Positions 1 through 8,561 of a stretch of 64,000 nucleotides of DNA are shown here, one piece after another (the stretch's first letter is position 1; each line of letters starts with the position of its first letter). Below the pieces are notes generated by a model that did not search any database, was not told the origin of the DNA, and saw nothing but the letters and a program-made list of their open reading frames with translations. A program made the translations under genes and the position numbers. Source of the stretch: Oscillospiraceae bacterium (GTDB lineage: Bacteria > Bacillota > Clostridia > Oscillospirales > Oscillospiraceae); contig JAAWKB010000002.1 in NCBI GenBank assembly GCA_022797115.1, positions 1 to 64,000 on the forward strand, in the 5' to 3' direction.

Positions 1-111
1 CTCAACGGCCTGATGGCCATCCCCAACCTGATCGGCGTCCTGCTCCTGTGCCCGGTGGTCTTCAAGCTGACTACAGAGTACTTCTCGGGCGGCAAGAGCC
101 TGCGCAAGTAA
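1..111 (+). CDS. C-terminal end of a sodium:alanine/amino-acid symporter (AGCS-like), partial
   Basis: Frame 1 reads LNGLMAIPNLIGVLLLCPVVFKLTTEYFSGGKSLRK* ending at 111; resembles AGCS C-termini. Confidence 0.6.
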   Translation, partial: LNGLMAIPNLIGVLLLCPVVFKLTTEYFSGGKSLRK

Positions 112-144
112 ACGGATATTTCATAATTATATAAGCGAAACAGC

Positions 145-176
145 GAAGTCTGGCTGCCCTGGGGCGGCCAGATTTC
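145..176 (+). terminator. Rho-independent terminator-like hairpin
   Basis: GAAGTCTGGCTGCC-ctgg-GGCGGCCAGATTTC (14 bp, two wobble positions) followed by GTTTTCC, just after the symporter stop. Confidence 0.65.
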
Positions 177-327
177 GTTTTCCTGCCTGGAAAATGGCAG
201 TAAGTATCCTGATACGCAAAAAAACAAACTCCAGTATACTGATCTGCGCCATATCGGTAATTTCCGGTTGCAGGAAATGGGAAACTATAGTACAATAGGC
301 AGCAATAGACAGATAGGGGGATAACAT

Positions 328-843
328 ATGGTATTAGAGACGGAACGCCTTGTCCTGCGGGAAATGGGGCAGGCGGACCTCCCCGCCCTGTGCGAAATAT
401 TGCAGGACCCGCTGGTTATGTACGCCTATGAACACGCCTTCTCCGACGATGAGGCCCAGGTGTGGCTGGACCGGCAGCGGGAGCGGTACGCCGCATACGG
501 CTTTGGGCTGTGGGCGGTGGTTGAGAAAGCCTCTGGACAGCTTATCGGCCAGTGCGGCGTGACCATGCAGGACTGGTGTGGGCGGGAGGTGCCGGAGGTC
601 GGCTACCTGTTCCGGCGCAGCAAGTGGCATCAGGGCTTTGCCGCCGAGGCTGCCGCTGCCTGCCGGGATTACGCTTTTCATACGCTGGGGTTCCCGGAGG
701 TGTTCTCCATCATCCGGGAGAATAATTTCCCCTCCCAGCATGTGGCCCTCCGCTGCGGTATGTCAGTGCGGGGCGCCTTTGTCAAGCAGTACTATGGCAT
801 GGATATGCCCCACCTGGTTTTCGGTATAAGGAGAAGCTTATGA
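328..843 (+). CDS. GNAT family N-acetyltransferase (RimJ/RimL-like)
   Basis: 171 aa ORF, 'MVLETERLVLREMGQADL...GFAAEAAAACRDYAFHTLGFPEVFSII'; typical acetyltransferase fold motifs. Confidence 0.85.
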   Translation: MVLETERLVLREMGQADLPALCEILQDPLVMYAYEHAFSDDEAQVWLDRQRERYAAYGFGLWAVVEKASGQLIGQCGVTMQDWCGREVPEVGYLFRRSKWHQGFAAEAAAACRDYAFHTLGFPEVFSIIRENNFPSQHVALRCGMSVRGAFVKQYYGMDMPHLVFGIRRSL

Positions 844-1313
844 CAATTTCCCTTGGCGCACGCACAGCGGAGACTGTGGCCGTGTTCTTTCAAAACGCCC
901 AATCCCCCGCCATCCGCCGCACCCTGCCCATGAAGGCGAAAACCCCGGAGGATGCCTTGGCGGACTTCCAGGACACCCAGAAGCCCGGCGCAAGGAGCTA
1001 CGGGCGGACCATCTATGCGGACGGGCAGTATGTAGGGGATGTCTGGTGCTACGGCATGGACCCGGTCGGCGACCCCCAGGCCATGGTGAGCTACTGTATC
1101 TTCGCGCCAGAGCTCTGGGGCCAGGGCGCGGCAACAACGGCCCTGGGGCTGTTTTTGGAGGAAATCCGGGCGCGGTTCGGCCTGGAACGTATCGGGGCGT
1201 TTACCTTCGCCGCCAATACCGCCTCTGTCCGGGTGCTGGAGAAGAACGGGTTCCAGCTGGCAGAAGCCTTTGTGGAGGACGGGGTGGAATCTGCGTATTA
1301 TCTGCGTCAGTGA
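840..1313 (+). CDS. GNAT family N-acetyltransferase
   Basis: 157 aa; ATGA overlap with the upstream GNAT stop; 'ELWGQGAATTALGLFLEEI...NTASVRVLEKNGFQ'. Confidence 0.8.
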   Translation: MTISLGARTAETVAVFFQNAQSPAIRRTLPMKAKTPEDALADFQDTQKPGARSYGRTIYADGQYVGDVWCYGMDPVGDPQAMVSYCIFAPELWGQGAATTALGLFLEEIRARFGLERIGAFTFAANTASVRVLEKNGFQLAEAFVEDGVESAYYLRQ

Positions 1314-1353
1314 CCTGAACCTGGCATAGAAGGGGATGTTGGAGGGGATATCC

Positions 1354-1914
1354 ATGCTGTATTTGAAAGAAGCAAACATGGAGGATGCGGAAAAAGAATA
1401 TTTATTTATAACAAGCACGCCCGCAGATGAAAACGGTTTTACAAATCCGGGGGCGGGCTGTTCAAAGGATGAATTTGTCAATACCATTTTACCCGGTTAT
1501 ATCAACGCAGCAAAGGGCATTGGATTGCAGGAGGGCTGGGTTCCGCAGACAGAATGGTTCTTATGGGATGACGACACCATTGTAGGCGTATTCAGAATCC
1601 GTCATTATCTTACAGAAGCACTGGCAGACGGGGCAGGGCATATCGGATATGGAGTAGGAAAAGAATTCCGCGGAAAGGGATATGCCTCTCAAGGCTTAAA
1701 ACTGGCGGTCGAAAAGGCTTGGGGCCTGATTGCCGAAGAGGAACTATATCTGTCAGTCCACAAGAATAACCCCGCATCGCTGAAAGTGCAGATGAAAAAT
1801 GGAGCCTATATCCACCACGAGGATGAACAGACGCTTTATACCAGAATAAAACGATACCCCCAAGGAAGTATTATTTATCAACAAAAGGAGAACCCATCAT
1901 GGCAATGGACATGA
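1354..1914 (+). CDS. GNAT family N-acetyltransferase
   Basis: 'HIGYGVGKEFRGKGYASQGLKLAVEKAWGL...VHKNNPASLKVQMKNGA'; ATG at 1354 preceded by GGAGGGGAT. Confidence 0.8.
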   Translation: MLYLKEANMEDAEKEYLFITSTPADENGFTNPGAGCSKDEFVNTILPGYINAAKGIGLQEGWVPQTEWFLWDDDTIVGVFRIRHYLTEALADGAGHIGYGVGKEFRGKGYASQGLKLAVEKAWGLIAEEELYLSVHKNNPASLKVQMKNGAYIHHEDEQTLYTRIKRYPQGSIIYQQKENPSWQWT

Positions 1915-3389
1915 CCTATTTTGACGCTATGGAGGCCAAAATCCCCCACGGCAAAATCCGCACCCGTTTCGCCCCCTCCCCCACGGGCTATATGCATGTG
2001 GGCAACCTGCGCACCGCCCTATACACCTGGCTGATCGCCCGGGGCGGGGATGGCACCTTTATCCTGCGCATTGAGGATACCGACCAGGGGCGCCTGGTGG
2101 AGGGCGCGACCGACGTGATCTACCGCACTATGGCTGAGTGCGGCCTCACCTATGACGAGGGACCCGATGTGGGCGGGCCCGTGGCCCCCTATATCCAGTC
2201 GGAGCGGCGGGACACCTACGGCAAGTACGCAAGGCTGCTGGTGGAGAAGGACCACGCCTACTACTGCTTCTGCGAGAAAACCGAGAGCGAGGAGGATTCC
2301 GGGGACTGGGGCCGGGCCGCCGACCCCTGCCGCGCGCTCTCCCCGGAGGAAATCCAGGCCAAGCTGGACGCAGGCGCACCCTACGTCATCCGCCAAAAGA
2401 TCCCCGATGAGGGGAGCACCACCTTCCACGACGCGATTTTCGGTGATATTACGGTAGAGAACGCCACCTTGGACGACCAGGTCCTGCTCAAGCGGGACGG
2501 GCTGCCCACCTACAATTTCGCCAATGTCGTTGACGACCACCTGATGGGCATCACCCACGTCGTCCGGGGCAGCGAGTACCTCAGCTCCGCGCCCAAGTAC
2601 AACCTGCTCTATCAGGCCTTCGGCTGGGCGGTGCCCACCTATGTCCACTGCTCCCCGGTGATGCGGGACCAGAACAACAAGATGAGCAAGCGCCACGGCG
2701 ACCCCTCCTATGAGGACCTGAAGGCCCAGGGCTACCTGACGGAGGCCATCCTGAACTATGTAGCCCTGCTGGGCTGGAGCCCCCGGGGCGAGATCGCGGA
2801 GCAGGAGGTGTTCTCCCTGGATGAGCTGGCCCGAGCTTTCGACATCGCCGGCATCTCCAAATCCCCCGCTATTTTCGATATCGACAAGCTCACCCACTTC
2901 AATGCCCTCTACCTGCGGGCCATGTCCCCGGAGGCGTTCCACGCGGCGGCGGAGCCCTATATCCGCCAGGCGGTGAAAAAGCCTACCCTGGATACCCGCG
3001 CCATCGCCGCCCTGCTCCAGGCCCGGTGCGAGAAGCTGACGGAGATCCCGGAGAAGGTGGGCTTCTTTGAGGCCCTGCCTCCCTACGGGAAGGACCTCTT
3101 TACCAATAAGAAATCCAAGACCAACGATGAGGTGTCCAGGCGGATGCTGGAGTCTGTCATCCCCGCGCTGGATGAGCTCCCGGACTGGAGCCAGGAGGCC
3201 ATCCACGGCTGTCTGATGGGTCTGGCGGCCCGGCTGGAGGTCAAAAACGCCACCCTCATGTGGCCTGTGCGCATCGCGGCAGCGGGCCAGGCCGTCACCC
3301 CCGGCGGCGCGGTAGAAATCTGCCAGATTTTGGGCAGGGATGAGTGCCTGTGGCGGTTGAAGGTTGGACTGGAGATGCTGAACGCATGA
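1899..3389 (+). CDS. gltX: Glutamyl-tRNA synthetase
   Basis: 496 aa, 'IRTRFAPSPTGYMHVGNLRTALYTWLIAR' class I signature and 'KMSKRHGDPS' motif. Confidence 0.95.
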   Translation: MAMDMTYFDAMEAKIPHGKIRTRFAPSPTGYMHVGNLRTALYTWLIARGGDGTFILRIEDTDQGRLVEGATDVIYRTMAECGLTYDEGPDVGGPVAPYIQSERRDTYGKYARLLVEKDHAYYCFCEKTESEEDSGDWGRAADPCRALSPEEIQAKLDAGAPYVIRQKIPDEGSTTFHDAIFGDITVENATLDDQVLLKRDGLPTYNFANVVDDHLMGITHVVRGSEYLSSAPKYNLLYQAFGWAVPTYVHCSPVMRDQNNKMSKRHGDPSYEDLKAQGYLTEAILNYVALLGWSPRGEIAEQEVFSLDELARAFDIAGISKSPAIFDIDKLTHFNALYLRAMSPEAFHAAAEPYIRQAVKKPTLDTRAIAALLQARCEKLTEIPEKVGFFEALPPYGKDLFTNKKSKTNDEVSRRMLESVIPALDELPDWSQEAIHGCLMGLAARLEVKNATLMWPVRIAAAGQAVTPGGAVEICQILGRDECLWRLKVGLEMLNA

Positions 3390-4009
3390 AGTGGCTGATT
3401 GAACAGCTCACGCTGCTGCGGGAATTCCTGCGCTCGGACTTCCGCCGGATCTTTTTGTTGTGCGCACTGGGGATGGTATGTGCCTGTGCGCTGGGCGTGG
3501 GCTTCTCCCTGGCGCGGCCGGACGCGGCCATGGAGGTGATCGGGCTCTTTATTGCCCAGGCGGAGCAGTCCGGCGTGGTGGACGAGCACGGCGGGATGTC
3601 CGTGTTTGCCCTGCTGCTGAACAACTGGCGGGCGATGCTTCTCTCCGCCGCCTACGGCTTTATCCCCTTTATCTTCCTGCCGGTGTTCAGCCTGCTGTCC
3701 AACGGGGCGCTGTTGGGGGTTATGGCGGCGGTTTACGTCTCCAACGAGATGTCCCTGGTCCTCCTGCTGGCCGGCATTTTGCCCCACGGCATATTTGAGC
3801 TGCCGGCCCTGGTGCTGTCCATCGCCTGCGGCGTGTACCTGTGCAGGAATATGTGCCGCTTAGTGACCAGCAGCCCCCGCCGCGTCCCCATGGTGGAGCT
3901 GCTGGGGGATCTGCTGCGGGTGCTTGTGCTGCTGGTGGCGCCAATGACCGTGGCCGCGGCGTTTATCGAGTGCTATGTGACGCCGGTGATCATGGGGCTG
4001 TTCCTCTGA
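3386..4009 (+). CDS. SpoIIM-family (stage II sporulation protein M-like) membrane protein
   Basis: 'NNWRAMLLSAAYGFIPFIFLPVFSLLSNGALLG...GILPHGIFELPALVLSIACG' typical of the SpoIIM/DUF95 family; ATG at 3386. Confidence 0.8.
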   Translation: MKWLIEQLTLLREFLRSDFRRIFLLCALGMVCACALGVGFSLARPDAAMEVIGLFIAQAEQSGVVDEHGGMSVFALLLNNWRAMLLSAAYGFIPFIFLPVFSLLSNGALLGVMAAVYVSNEMSLVLLLAGILPHGIFELPALVLSIACGVYLCRNMCRLVTSSPRRVPMVELLGDLLRVLVLLVAPMTVAAAFIECYVTPVIMGLFL

Positions 4010-4054
4010 GCCTTTTTAAAAGAAAAAGAGCGTTTACCTACGGGAGCTGACGGC

Positions 4055-4711
4055 ATGAAGCGGATTGCGATCATAGACGACGACGTATATATTGGGGACA
4101 TGCTGGATGAGCTGCTCCGGCGGGAGGGGTACGGCGTCCTGCGGGCCTACTCAGGCACGGAGGCGCTGCTGCTCCTGTCCGGCCAGCGGCCGGATCTGGT
4201 ATTGCTGGATCTGATGCTGCCGGGCCTGGGCGGCGAGGAGGTGCTCCCCCATCTGGCGGGCATCCCGACCATTGTACTCTCCGCCCGGGCAGACGTGGGG
4301 GACAAGGTGCGCCTCCTGCTGGGCGGCGCGGCGGACTACCTCACCAAGCCCTTTGACACGCGGGAGCTGCTGGCCCGCATCGCGGTGCAGCTGCGGGGCG
4401 GTCCCGCTGCGCCGCAGCTGCTGCGGTACAAGGGGCTGTCCATGGACACCGCCGCCCGCACCGTGGCGGCGGAGGGCGGCATCATCCGGCTGACCAGGAC
4501 GGAATACGCCATTTTGAAGCTGCTGATGCAGAACCCCAGGCAGGTAGTGACCAAATCCCAGCTGCTTGACCACATCAGTGCGGACACCCCGGACTGCGTG
4601 GAGGGCTCCTTGAAGGTACACGTCAGCAACCTGCGGAAAAAGCTCCGGGACGCCGGGGCGGGCGACTGCATCGAATCAGTGTGGGGGATCGGGTTCAAGC
4701 TTGCGGAGTGA
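4055..4711 (+). CDS. OmpR-family response regulator
   Basis: Receiver 'KRIAIIDDDVYIGDML...DLVLLDLMLPGLGGEE' plus winged-helix 'VHVSNLRKKLRDAGAGDCIESVWGIGFKL'. Confidence 0.95.
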   Translation: MKRIAIIDDDVYIGDMLDELLRREGYGVLRAYSGTEALLLLSGQRPDLVLLDLMLPGLGGEEVLPHLAGIPTIVLSARADVGDKVRLLLGGAADYLTKPFDTRELLARIAVQLRGGPAAPQLLRYKGLSMDTAARTVAAEGGIIRLTRTEYAILKLLMQNPRQVVTKSQLLDHISADTPDCVEGSLKVHVSNLRKKLRDAGAGDCIESVWGIGFKLAE

Positions 4712-4721
4712 ACCCGCCCCC

Positions 4722-4766
4722 TTTCTTTACCATTTCTTATCCCTTCCCTTAACCGCTTTCTTAACC
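4722..4766 (+). promoter_or_regulatory. Putative response-regulator operator: four direct repeats of TTTCTTAACC type
   Basis: TTTCTTTACC (4722), TTTCTTATCC (4733), TCCCTTAACC (4745), TTTCTTAACC (4757): 11-12 bp phasing, 10 bp upstream of a TATACT -10-like box (4776-4781). Confidence 0.6.
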
Positions 4767-4814
4767 ATGCCATACTATACTGTCCCCATCCCATCCAAAT
4801 AAGGAGGCATGGCT

Positions 4815-5729
4815 ATGGACTATGTCCTGCAAACAGAAGAGCTGAGCAAGCACTACAAAACCACCAAGGCCCTGGACCGGCTGACGATGCATGTGGAGAA
4901 GGGCTCGATCTACGGCTTTGTCGGCCGCAACGGCGCAGGCAAAACCACCCTCATCCGCCACATCTGCGGCCTGCAAACCCCTACCAGCGGCTCCTTCACC
5001 CTCTATGGCTGCCCCAACACCAGCCGTGAGATCTGCCGCGCCCGCCGCCGGATCGGCGCGGTGGTGGAGACCCCATCCATCTACCTGTCCATGACGGCGG
5101 AGGAAAACCTGCGCCAGCAGTACCAGATCCTGGGACTTCCGTCCTACGATGGCCTGGGGGAGCTGCTGGAGCTGGTGCGGTTACAGCACACGGGGAAGAA
5201 AAAAGCCCGGGACTTCTCCCTGGGGATGCGCCAGCGGCTGGGCATCGCTGTGGCCCTGGCCGGGGACCCGGACTTCCTCATTCTGGACGAGCCCGCCAAC
5301 GGGCTGGACCCCCAGGGCATTGTGGAGATCCGGGAGCTGATCCTGCGCCTGAACCGGGAACGGCAGATCACCGTCCTGATCTCCAGCCACATCCTCGACG
5401 AGCTGGGCCGCCTGGCCACCCACTACGGGTTCATCGACAACGGCCGCATGATCCAGGAGATCAGCGCCAAGGAGCTGGAGGCCAGCTGCCGCAAGCGGAT
5501 GCGCCTGACCGTCAGCGACACCCGGCCCCTCACCGCCGCCCTGGATAAAATGGGCCTGGAGTACACCGTCTGGTCCGACACGGCGGCGGACGTCTACGGC
5601 GCGGCCTCTGTCACAGAGATGACCCTGGCCCTCCACGCCGCCGGGTGCAAGGTGGAGCGCATCCATGAGCACGACGAGAGCCTGGAGAGCTACTATATGA
5701 ACCTGGTGGGAGGTGGCGGCGATGCGTAA
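4815..5729 (+). CDS. ABC transporter ATP-binding protein (antimicrobial-peptide/lantibiotic-immunity type)
   Basis: Walker A 'GRNGAGKTTLI', signature 'FSLGMRQRLGIAVAL', Walker B 'FLILDEPANGLDP'. ATG at 4809 or 4815. Confidence 0.92.
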   Translation: MDYVLQTEELSKHYKTTKALDRLTMHVEKGSIYGFVGRNGAGKTTLIRHICGLQTPTSGSFTLYGCPNTSREICRARRRIGAVVETPSIYLSMTAEENLRQQYQILGLPSYDGLGELLELVRLQHTGKKKARDFSLGMRQRLGIAVALAGDPDFLILDEPANGLDPQGIVEIRELILRLNRERQITVLISSHILDELGRLATHYGFIDNGRMIQEISAKELEASCRKRMRLTVSDTRPLTAALDKMGLEYTVWSDTAADVYGAASVTEMTLALHAAGCKVERIHEHDESLESYYMNLVGGGGDA

Positions 5730-6555
5730 CCTCCTGCGGGCCAACTTCTACCGCCTGGGCCGGGATCGGACCTTCCGGATGTGCGCCGCCGCAGTGCTGG
5801 CGCTGTCGGTTGTGTTCATGCTGGGCGGCTGCCGGGAGGCCGTCCAGAAGGCAGCGGATTACGGCGCCGTGACGGAACTGGACGGGCTCTACTTCCAGAT
5901 CGTTCCCACGATCGGGATCTTTATCTCCATCCTCGCCTGCCTGTTCCTCGGCGTGGAATACGGGGAGGGTACCGTCCGCAACAAGCTGTCGATGGGCCAT
6001 ACCCGACGGGACGTCTATCTGGCGAATTTCCTCACTGTTGCCGCCGCCTCCCTGATCCTCCAGCTGATGTGGATGGCCGGCGCGTGCGTGGGCATCCCCT
6101 TCCTAGGGACGTGGACCCTGCGCCCCGACGCACTGGCGCTGCTCTTTCTCATGGTGGCCGGCACCAGTGTCGCCATGGCCGCTATCTTCACCTGCATAGA
6201 AATGCTTCATACCGGCCGGTCCTCCAGCATAGTGACGCTGTTGAGCTACTTTGCCATGCTCTTCGCCGCAAGCGCGGTCTACAATATTCTCAGCGAGCCG
6301 GAGTTCTACGCCGGTACGATTGTGACAGTGGAGGGCGTGCAGGTAGTGGAGCCGGAGCCCAACCCTCTCTATGTGACCGGGGCCCTGCGGGCGTTCTATG
6401 AGTTTGTCATGGACTTTCTGCCCACTGGCCAGATTGCCCGCATCCAAAATATGGACATGGGCCATCCCCTGCGGATGTTCCTCTCATCCGTGTTGATCAC
6501 AGCATCCGTCACCCTTGGCGGGGCGAAGCTGTTTGCGCGGACGGATTTGAAGTGA
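5722..6555 (+). CDS. ABC-2 type transporter permease
   Basis: 'MRNLLRANFYRLGRDRTF...VEYGEGTVRNKLSMGHTRRDVYLANF...LFARTDLK'; multiple TM segments. Confidence 0.85.
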   Translation: MRNLLRANFYRLGRDRTFRMCAAAVLALSVVFMLGGCREAVQKAADYGAVTELDGLYFQIVPTIGIFISILACLFLGVEYGEGTVRNKLSMGHTRRDVYLANFLTVAAASLILQLMWMAGACVGIPFLGTWTLRPDALALLFLMVAGTSVAMAAIFTCIEMLHTGRSSSIVTLLSYFAMLFAASAVYNILSEPEFYAGTIVTVEGVQVVEPEPNPLYVTGALRAFYEFVMDFLPTGQIARIQNMDMGHPLRMFLSSVLITASVTLGGAKLFARTDLK

Positions 6556-6567
6556 GGGGGCGGACGG

Positions 6568-7389
6568 ATGCGGAATGTATTGCGCGCCAATCTCTGGCGG
6601 CTGGTGAAAAGCCGCGCGTTCCATCTGGCCCTGGCGGCCATGCTGGCCTACACAGCCCTGATCGTCCTGGTCTGCTGGGACCACTATGCCACCGGTACGG
6701 GCAGCTACACTCTGGAGTCCGTGCTGACCGCCGGGTTCGGCCTGATGGGCTACCTGACCATCCCCTCGCTGATCATGGCCCCGCTGCTGGCCCTCTACCT
6801 GGGCACGGAATATGGGGAGCACACCCTGCGCAACAAACTGACCGTGGGCCACACCCGGACGGAAATCTATCTGGCGGACCTGGCCACCTGCATATTGGCC
6901 GCCGTGGGGCTGGATCTGCTGTCCCTCCTCCTGGCGGGCGCACTGTGCGTCTACCCGGTGATGGGGATGAGCGGGGTCCTGCTGCGGGCCTCCCCCGGGC
7001 AGGTACTGGCCTGGATCGCCACGGCGCTGCTGGCCCGGGCGGCCTGGGCCGCAGTGATGAAGCTGCTGACCGCCTCGATGAGCAGCCCGTCCGCCGCAGC
7101 AGTGGCAGCCCTGCTGCTGGTGGTGCTGGCGTCCCTCCTGTGTTCCTATGGATTCCGCCAGATGGAGTATCTCGTCCACCGCATGGCCGCTGGTACGGCA
7201 GTGGAGAACGGCGAAGCCCGCCTGGCCTTCTGGCAGTTCCTCCTGGACCTGCTTCCCACGGGGCAGTCCCTCCAGGTCAGCCGCCTGGACACGCCCAACC
7301 TCTGGCGTCTGCCGCTGCTGAGCTTGGGCGTTGCCGCCGCCAGTACTGGCGCAGGGCTGGTCCTGTTTCACAAAAAGGACTTGAAATAG
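6568..7389 (+). CDS. ABC-2 type transporter permease (paralogue of the preceding gene)
   Basis: 'MRNVLRANLWRLVKSRAF...TEYGEHTLRNKLTVGHTRTEIYLADL...LFHKKDLK'. Confidence 0.85.
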   Translation: MRNVLRANLWRLVKSRAFHLALAAMLAYTALIVLVCWDHYATGTGSYTLESVLTAGFGLMGYLTIPSLIMAPLLALYLGTEYGEHTLRNKLTVGHTRTEIYLADLATCILAAVGLDLLSLLLAGALCVYPVMGMSGVLLRASPGQVLAWIATALLARAAWAAVMKLLTASMSSPSAAAVAALLLVVLASLLCSYGFRQMEYLVHRMAAGTAVENGEARLAFWQFLLDLLPTGQSLQVSRLDTPNLWRLPLLSLGVAAASTGAGLVLFHKKDLK

Positions 7390-7398
7390 GAGGGGCAA

Positions 7399-7590
7399 AT
7401 GAACCGGCTTTTGAAAAGCGAGATGGTGAAGCTGGCCAAATCCCGCCTGCTGCGGCTGGGCGGCAGCGCCAATGCGGCCGCCTCCTACACACCGGCCGTA
7501 TTGGGGAGGGCCCTTGGCATCAGCGCGGCTTGGATTGCGGACTTTGCACTCCCGGCCTGCTGTCTCTTTCAGAGAGCAGACCTCAAATAG
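7399..7590 (+). pseudogene. Internally deleted remnant of a third ABC-2 permease (63 aa)
   Basis: N-term MNRLLKSEMVKLAKSRLLR and C-term LFQRADLK match the ends of the two upstream permeases; the central region is missing but the frame is kept; RBS GGAGGGG present. Confidence 0.65.
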
Positions 7591-7593
7591 CCC

Positions 7594-7622
7594 GAAGCCC
7601 GGGGGCTGTACCCCCGGGCTTC
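7594..7622. terminator. Bidirectional terminator-like hairpin
   Basis: GAAGCCCGGGGG-ctgta-CCCCCGGGCTTC, 12 bp perfect stem between convergent genes. Confidence 0.75.
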
Positions 7623-7629
7623 TCAGGTT

Positions 7630-8424
7630 CTAATTCAACACCCGTTCCACAGGGAAGAGCACCCCTGTCTCCAGGTCCTCCTCCGCAGTCTGGTGGGGGT
7701 CATTCAGATACCGGTCCATCGCCGCCGCACAGGGCCGGTACTCCACATGCTCCGCCAGCCAGCCGCACAGCGCCTCATAGGCCCGGTGGAGGTTCTCATA
7801 GGACCCCCTGTGCTGCACCGCGGCGCAAAGGGCCCGGGGCTTGACGGACACGTCCGGCCCATCCTGGGCCACCACCATCTGGGCCTCCACATCGGAGCTT
7901 TCACGGCTGAAATCCGGGTCGTGGTAGAGCATTTGGATGGGCCCCGCCTGGGTCAGGCCCCGCGCCGCCGCCTCCCGGCGCAGCTCCTCAAACAGCGCAT
8001 GATACTGGCCTACGCCGATGGTTTTCCGGATGGAAAAGACCTTCTGCTCCGGGTCCTCCAGCAGGACGACATGATATGTGTTTTCCATGATCTCGACTCC
8101 TTCCAACCGGAGAATGTCCAATTCCAACTGGCGCAGCAGCTCCCCCTTTTCCTTCAGCTCCCGCCGGATCACCAGCCGCCGCTGCCGCAGCCGTGCCAGC
8201 AGCTCCCCGTCCTCCATGGACAGCAGCGGGCCGATCTCATGGAGGGAAAACCCGTAACCTGCCAGCCATTGAATCCGGATTAAGGCAGACAGCTGCTCCT
8301 GCCGGTAGTAGCGGTAGCCGTTTTCGCCTACCGCCTCCGGGTGCAGCAAGCCCAGGGCGTCATAGTGGCGCAGCATCCGGGGCGTCACATGGCTCAGGCC
8401 GGAAAATTCACCAATTGTCAGCAT
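7630..8424 (-). CDS. MerR-family transcriptional regulator with GyrI-like effector-binding domain
   Basis: 'MLTIGEFSGLSHVTPRMLRHYDALGLLHPEAVGENGYRYY'; C-terminal region typical of GyrI-like/BltR-type domains. Confidence 0.9.
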   Translation of the reverse strand: MLTIGEFSGLSHVTPRMLRHYDALGLLHPEAVGENGYRYYRQEQLSALIRIQWLAGYGFSLHEIGPLLSMEDGELLARLRQRRLVIRRELKEKGELLRQLELDILRLEGVEIMENTYHVVLLEDPEQKVFSIRKTIGVGQYHALFEELRREAAARGLTQAGPIQMLYHDPDFSRESSDVEAQMVVAQDGPDVSVKPRALCAAVQHRGSYENLHRAYEALCGWLAEHVEYRPCAAAMDRYLNDPHQTAEEDLETGVLFPVERVLN

Positions 8425-8468
8425 GGCATTCTCCTTATCATTTGTTGCGGAACCGGTTCCTGTATGGT

Positions 8469-8499
8469 AGGATACACCTTGACACAGTGAGAATGTCAA
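8469..8499 (-). promoter_or_regulatory. MerR-type promoter with 19-bp spacer and dyad operator
   Basis: Minus strand TTGACA-19 nt-TATCCT; dyad TTGACA(CAGTGAGAA)TGTCAA at 8479-8499. Confidence 0.65.
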
Positions 8500-8561
8500 G
8501 CAGATTTTTCAGAAAATTTAGCAGGGGGCCTGCGCCCCTGCTATCAAAAAGGGGTTCTGCC

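Noticed and set aside
2019-3206. 395-aa minus-strand ORF opposite gltX
   Set aside because: Antisense shadow ORF of a conserved gene; low-complexity Gly/Val/Leu composition.
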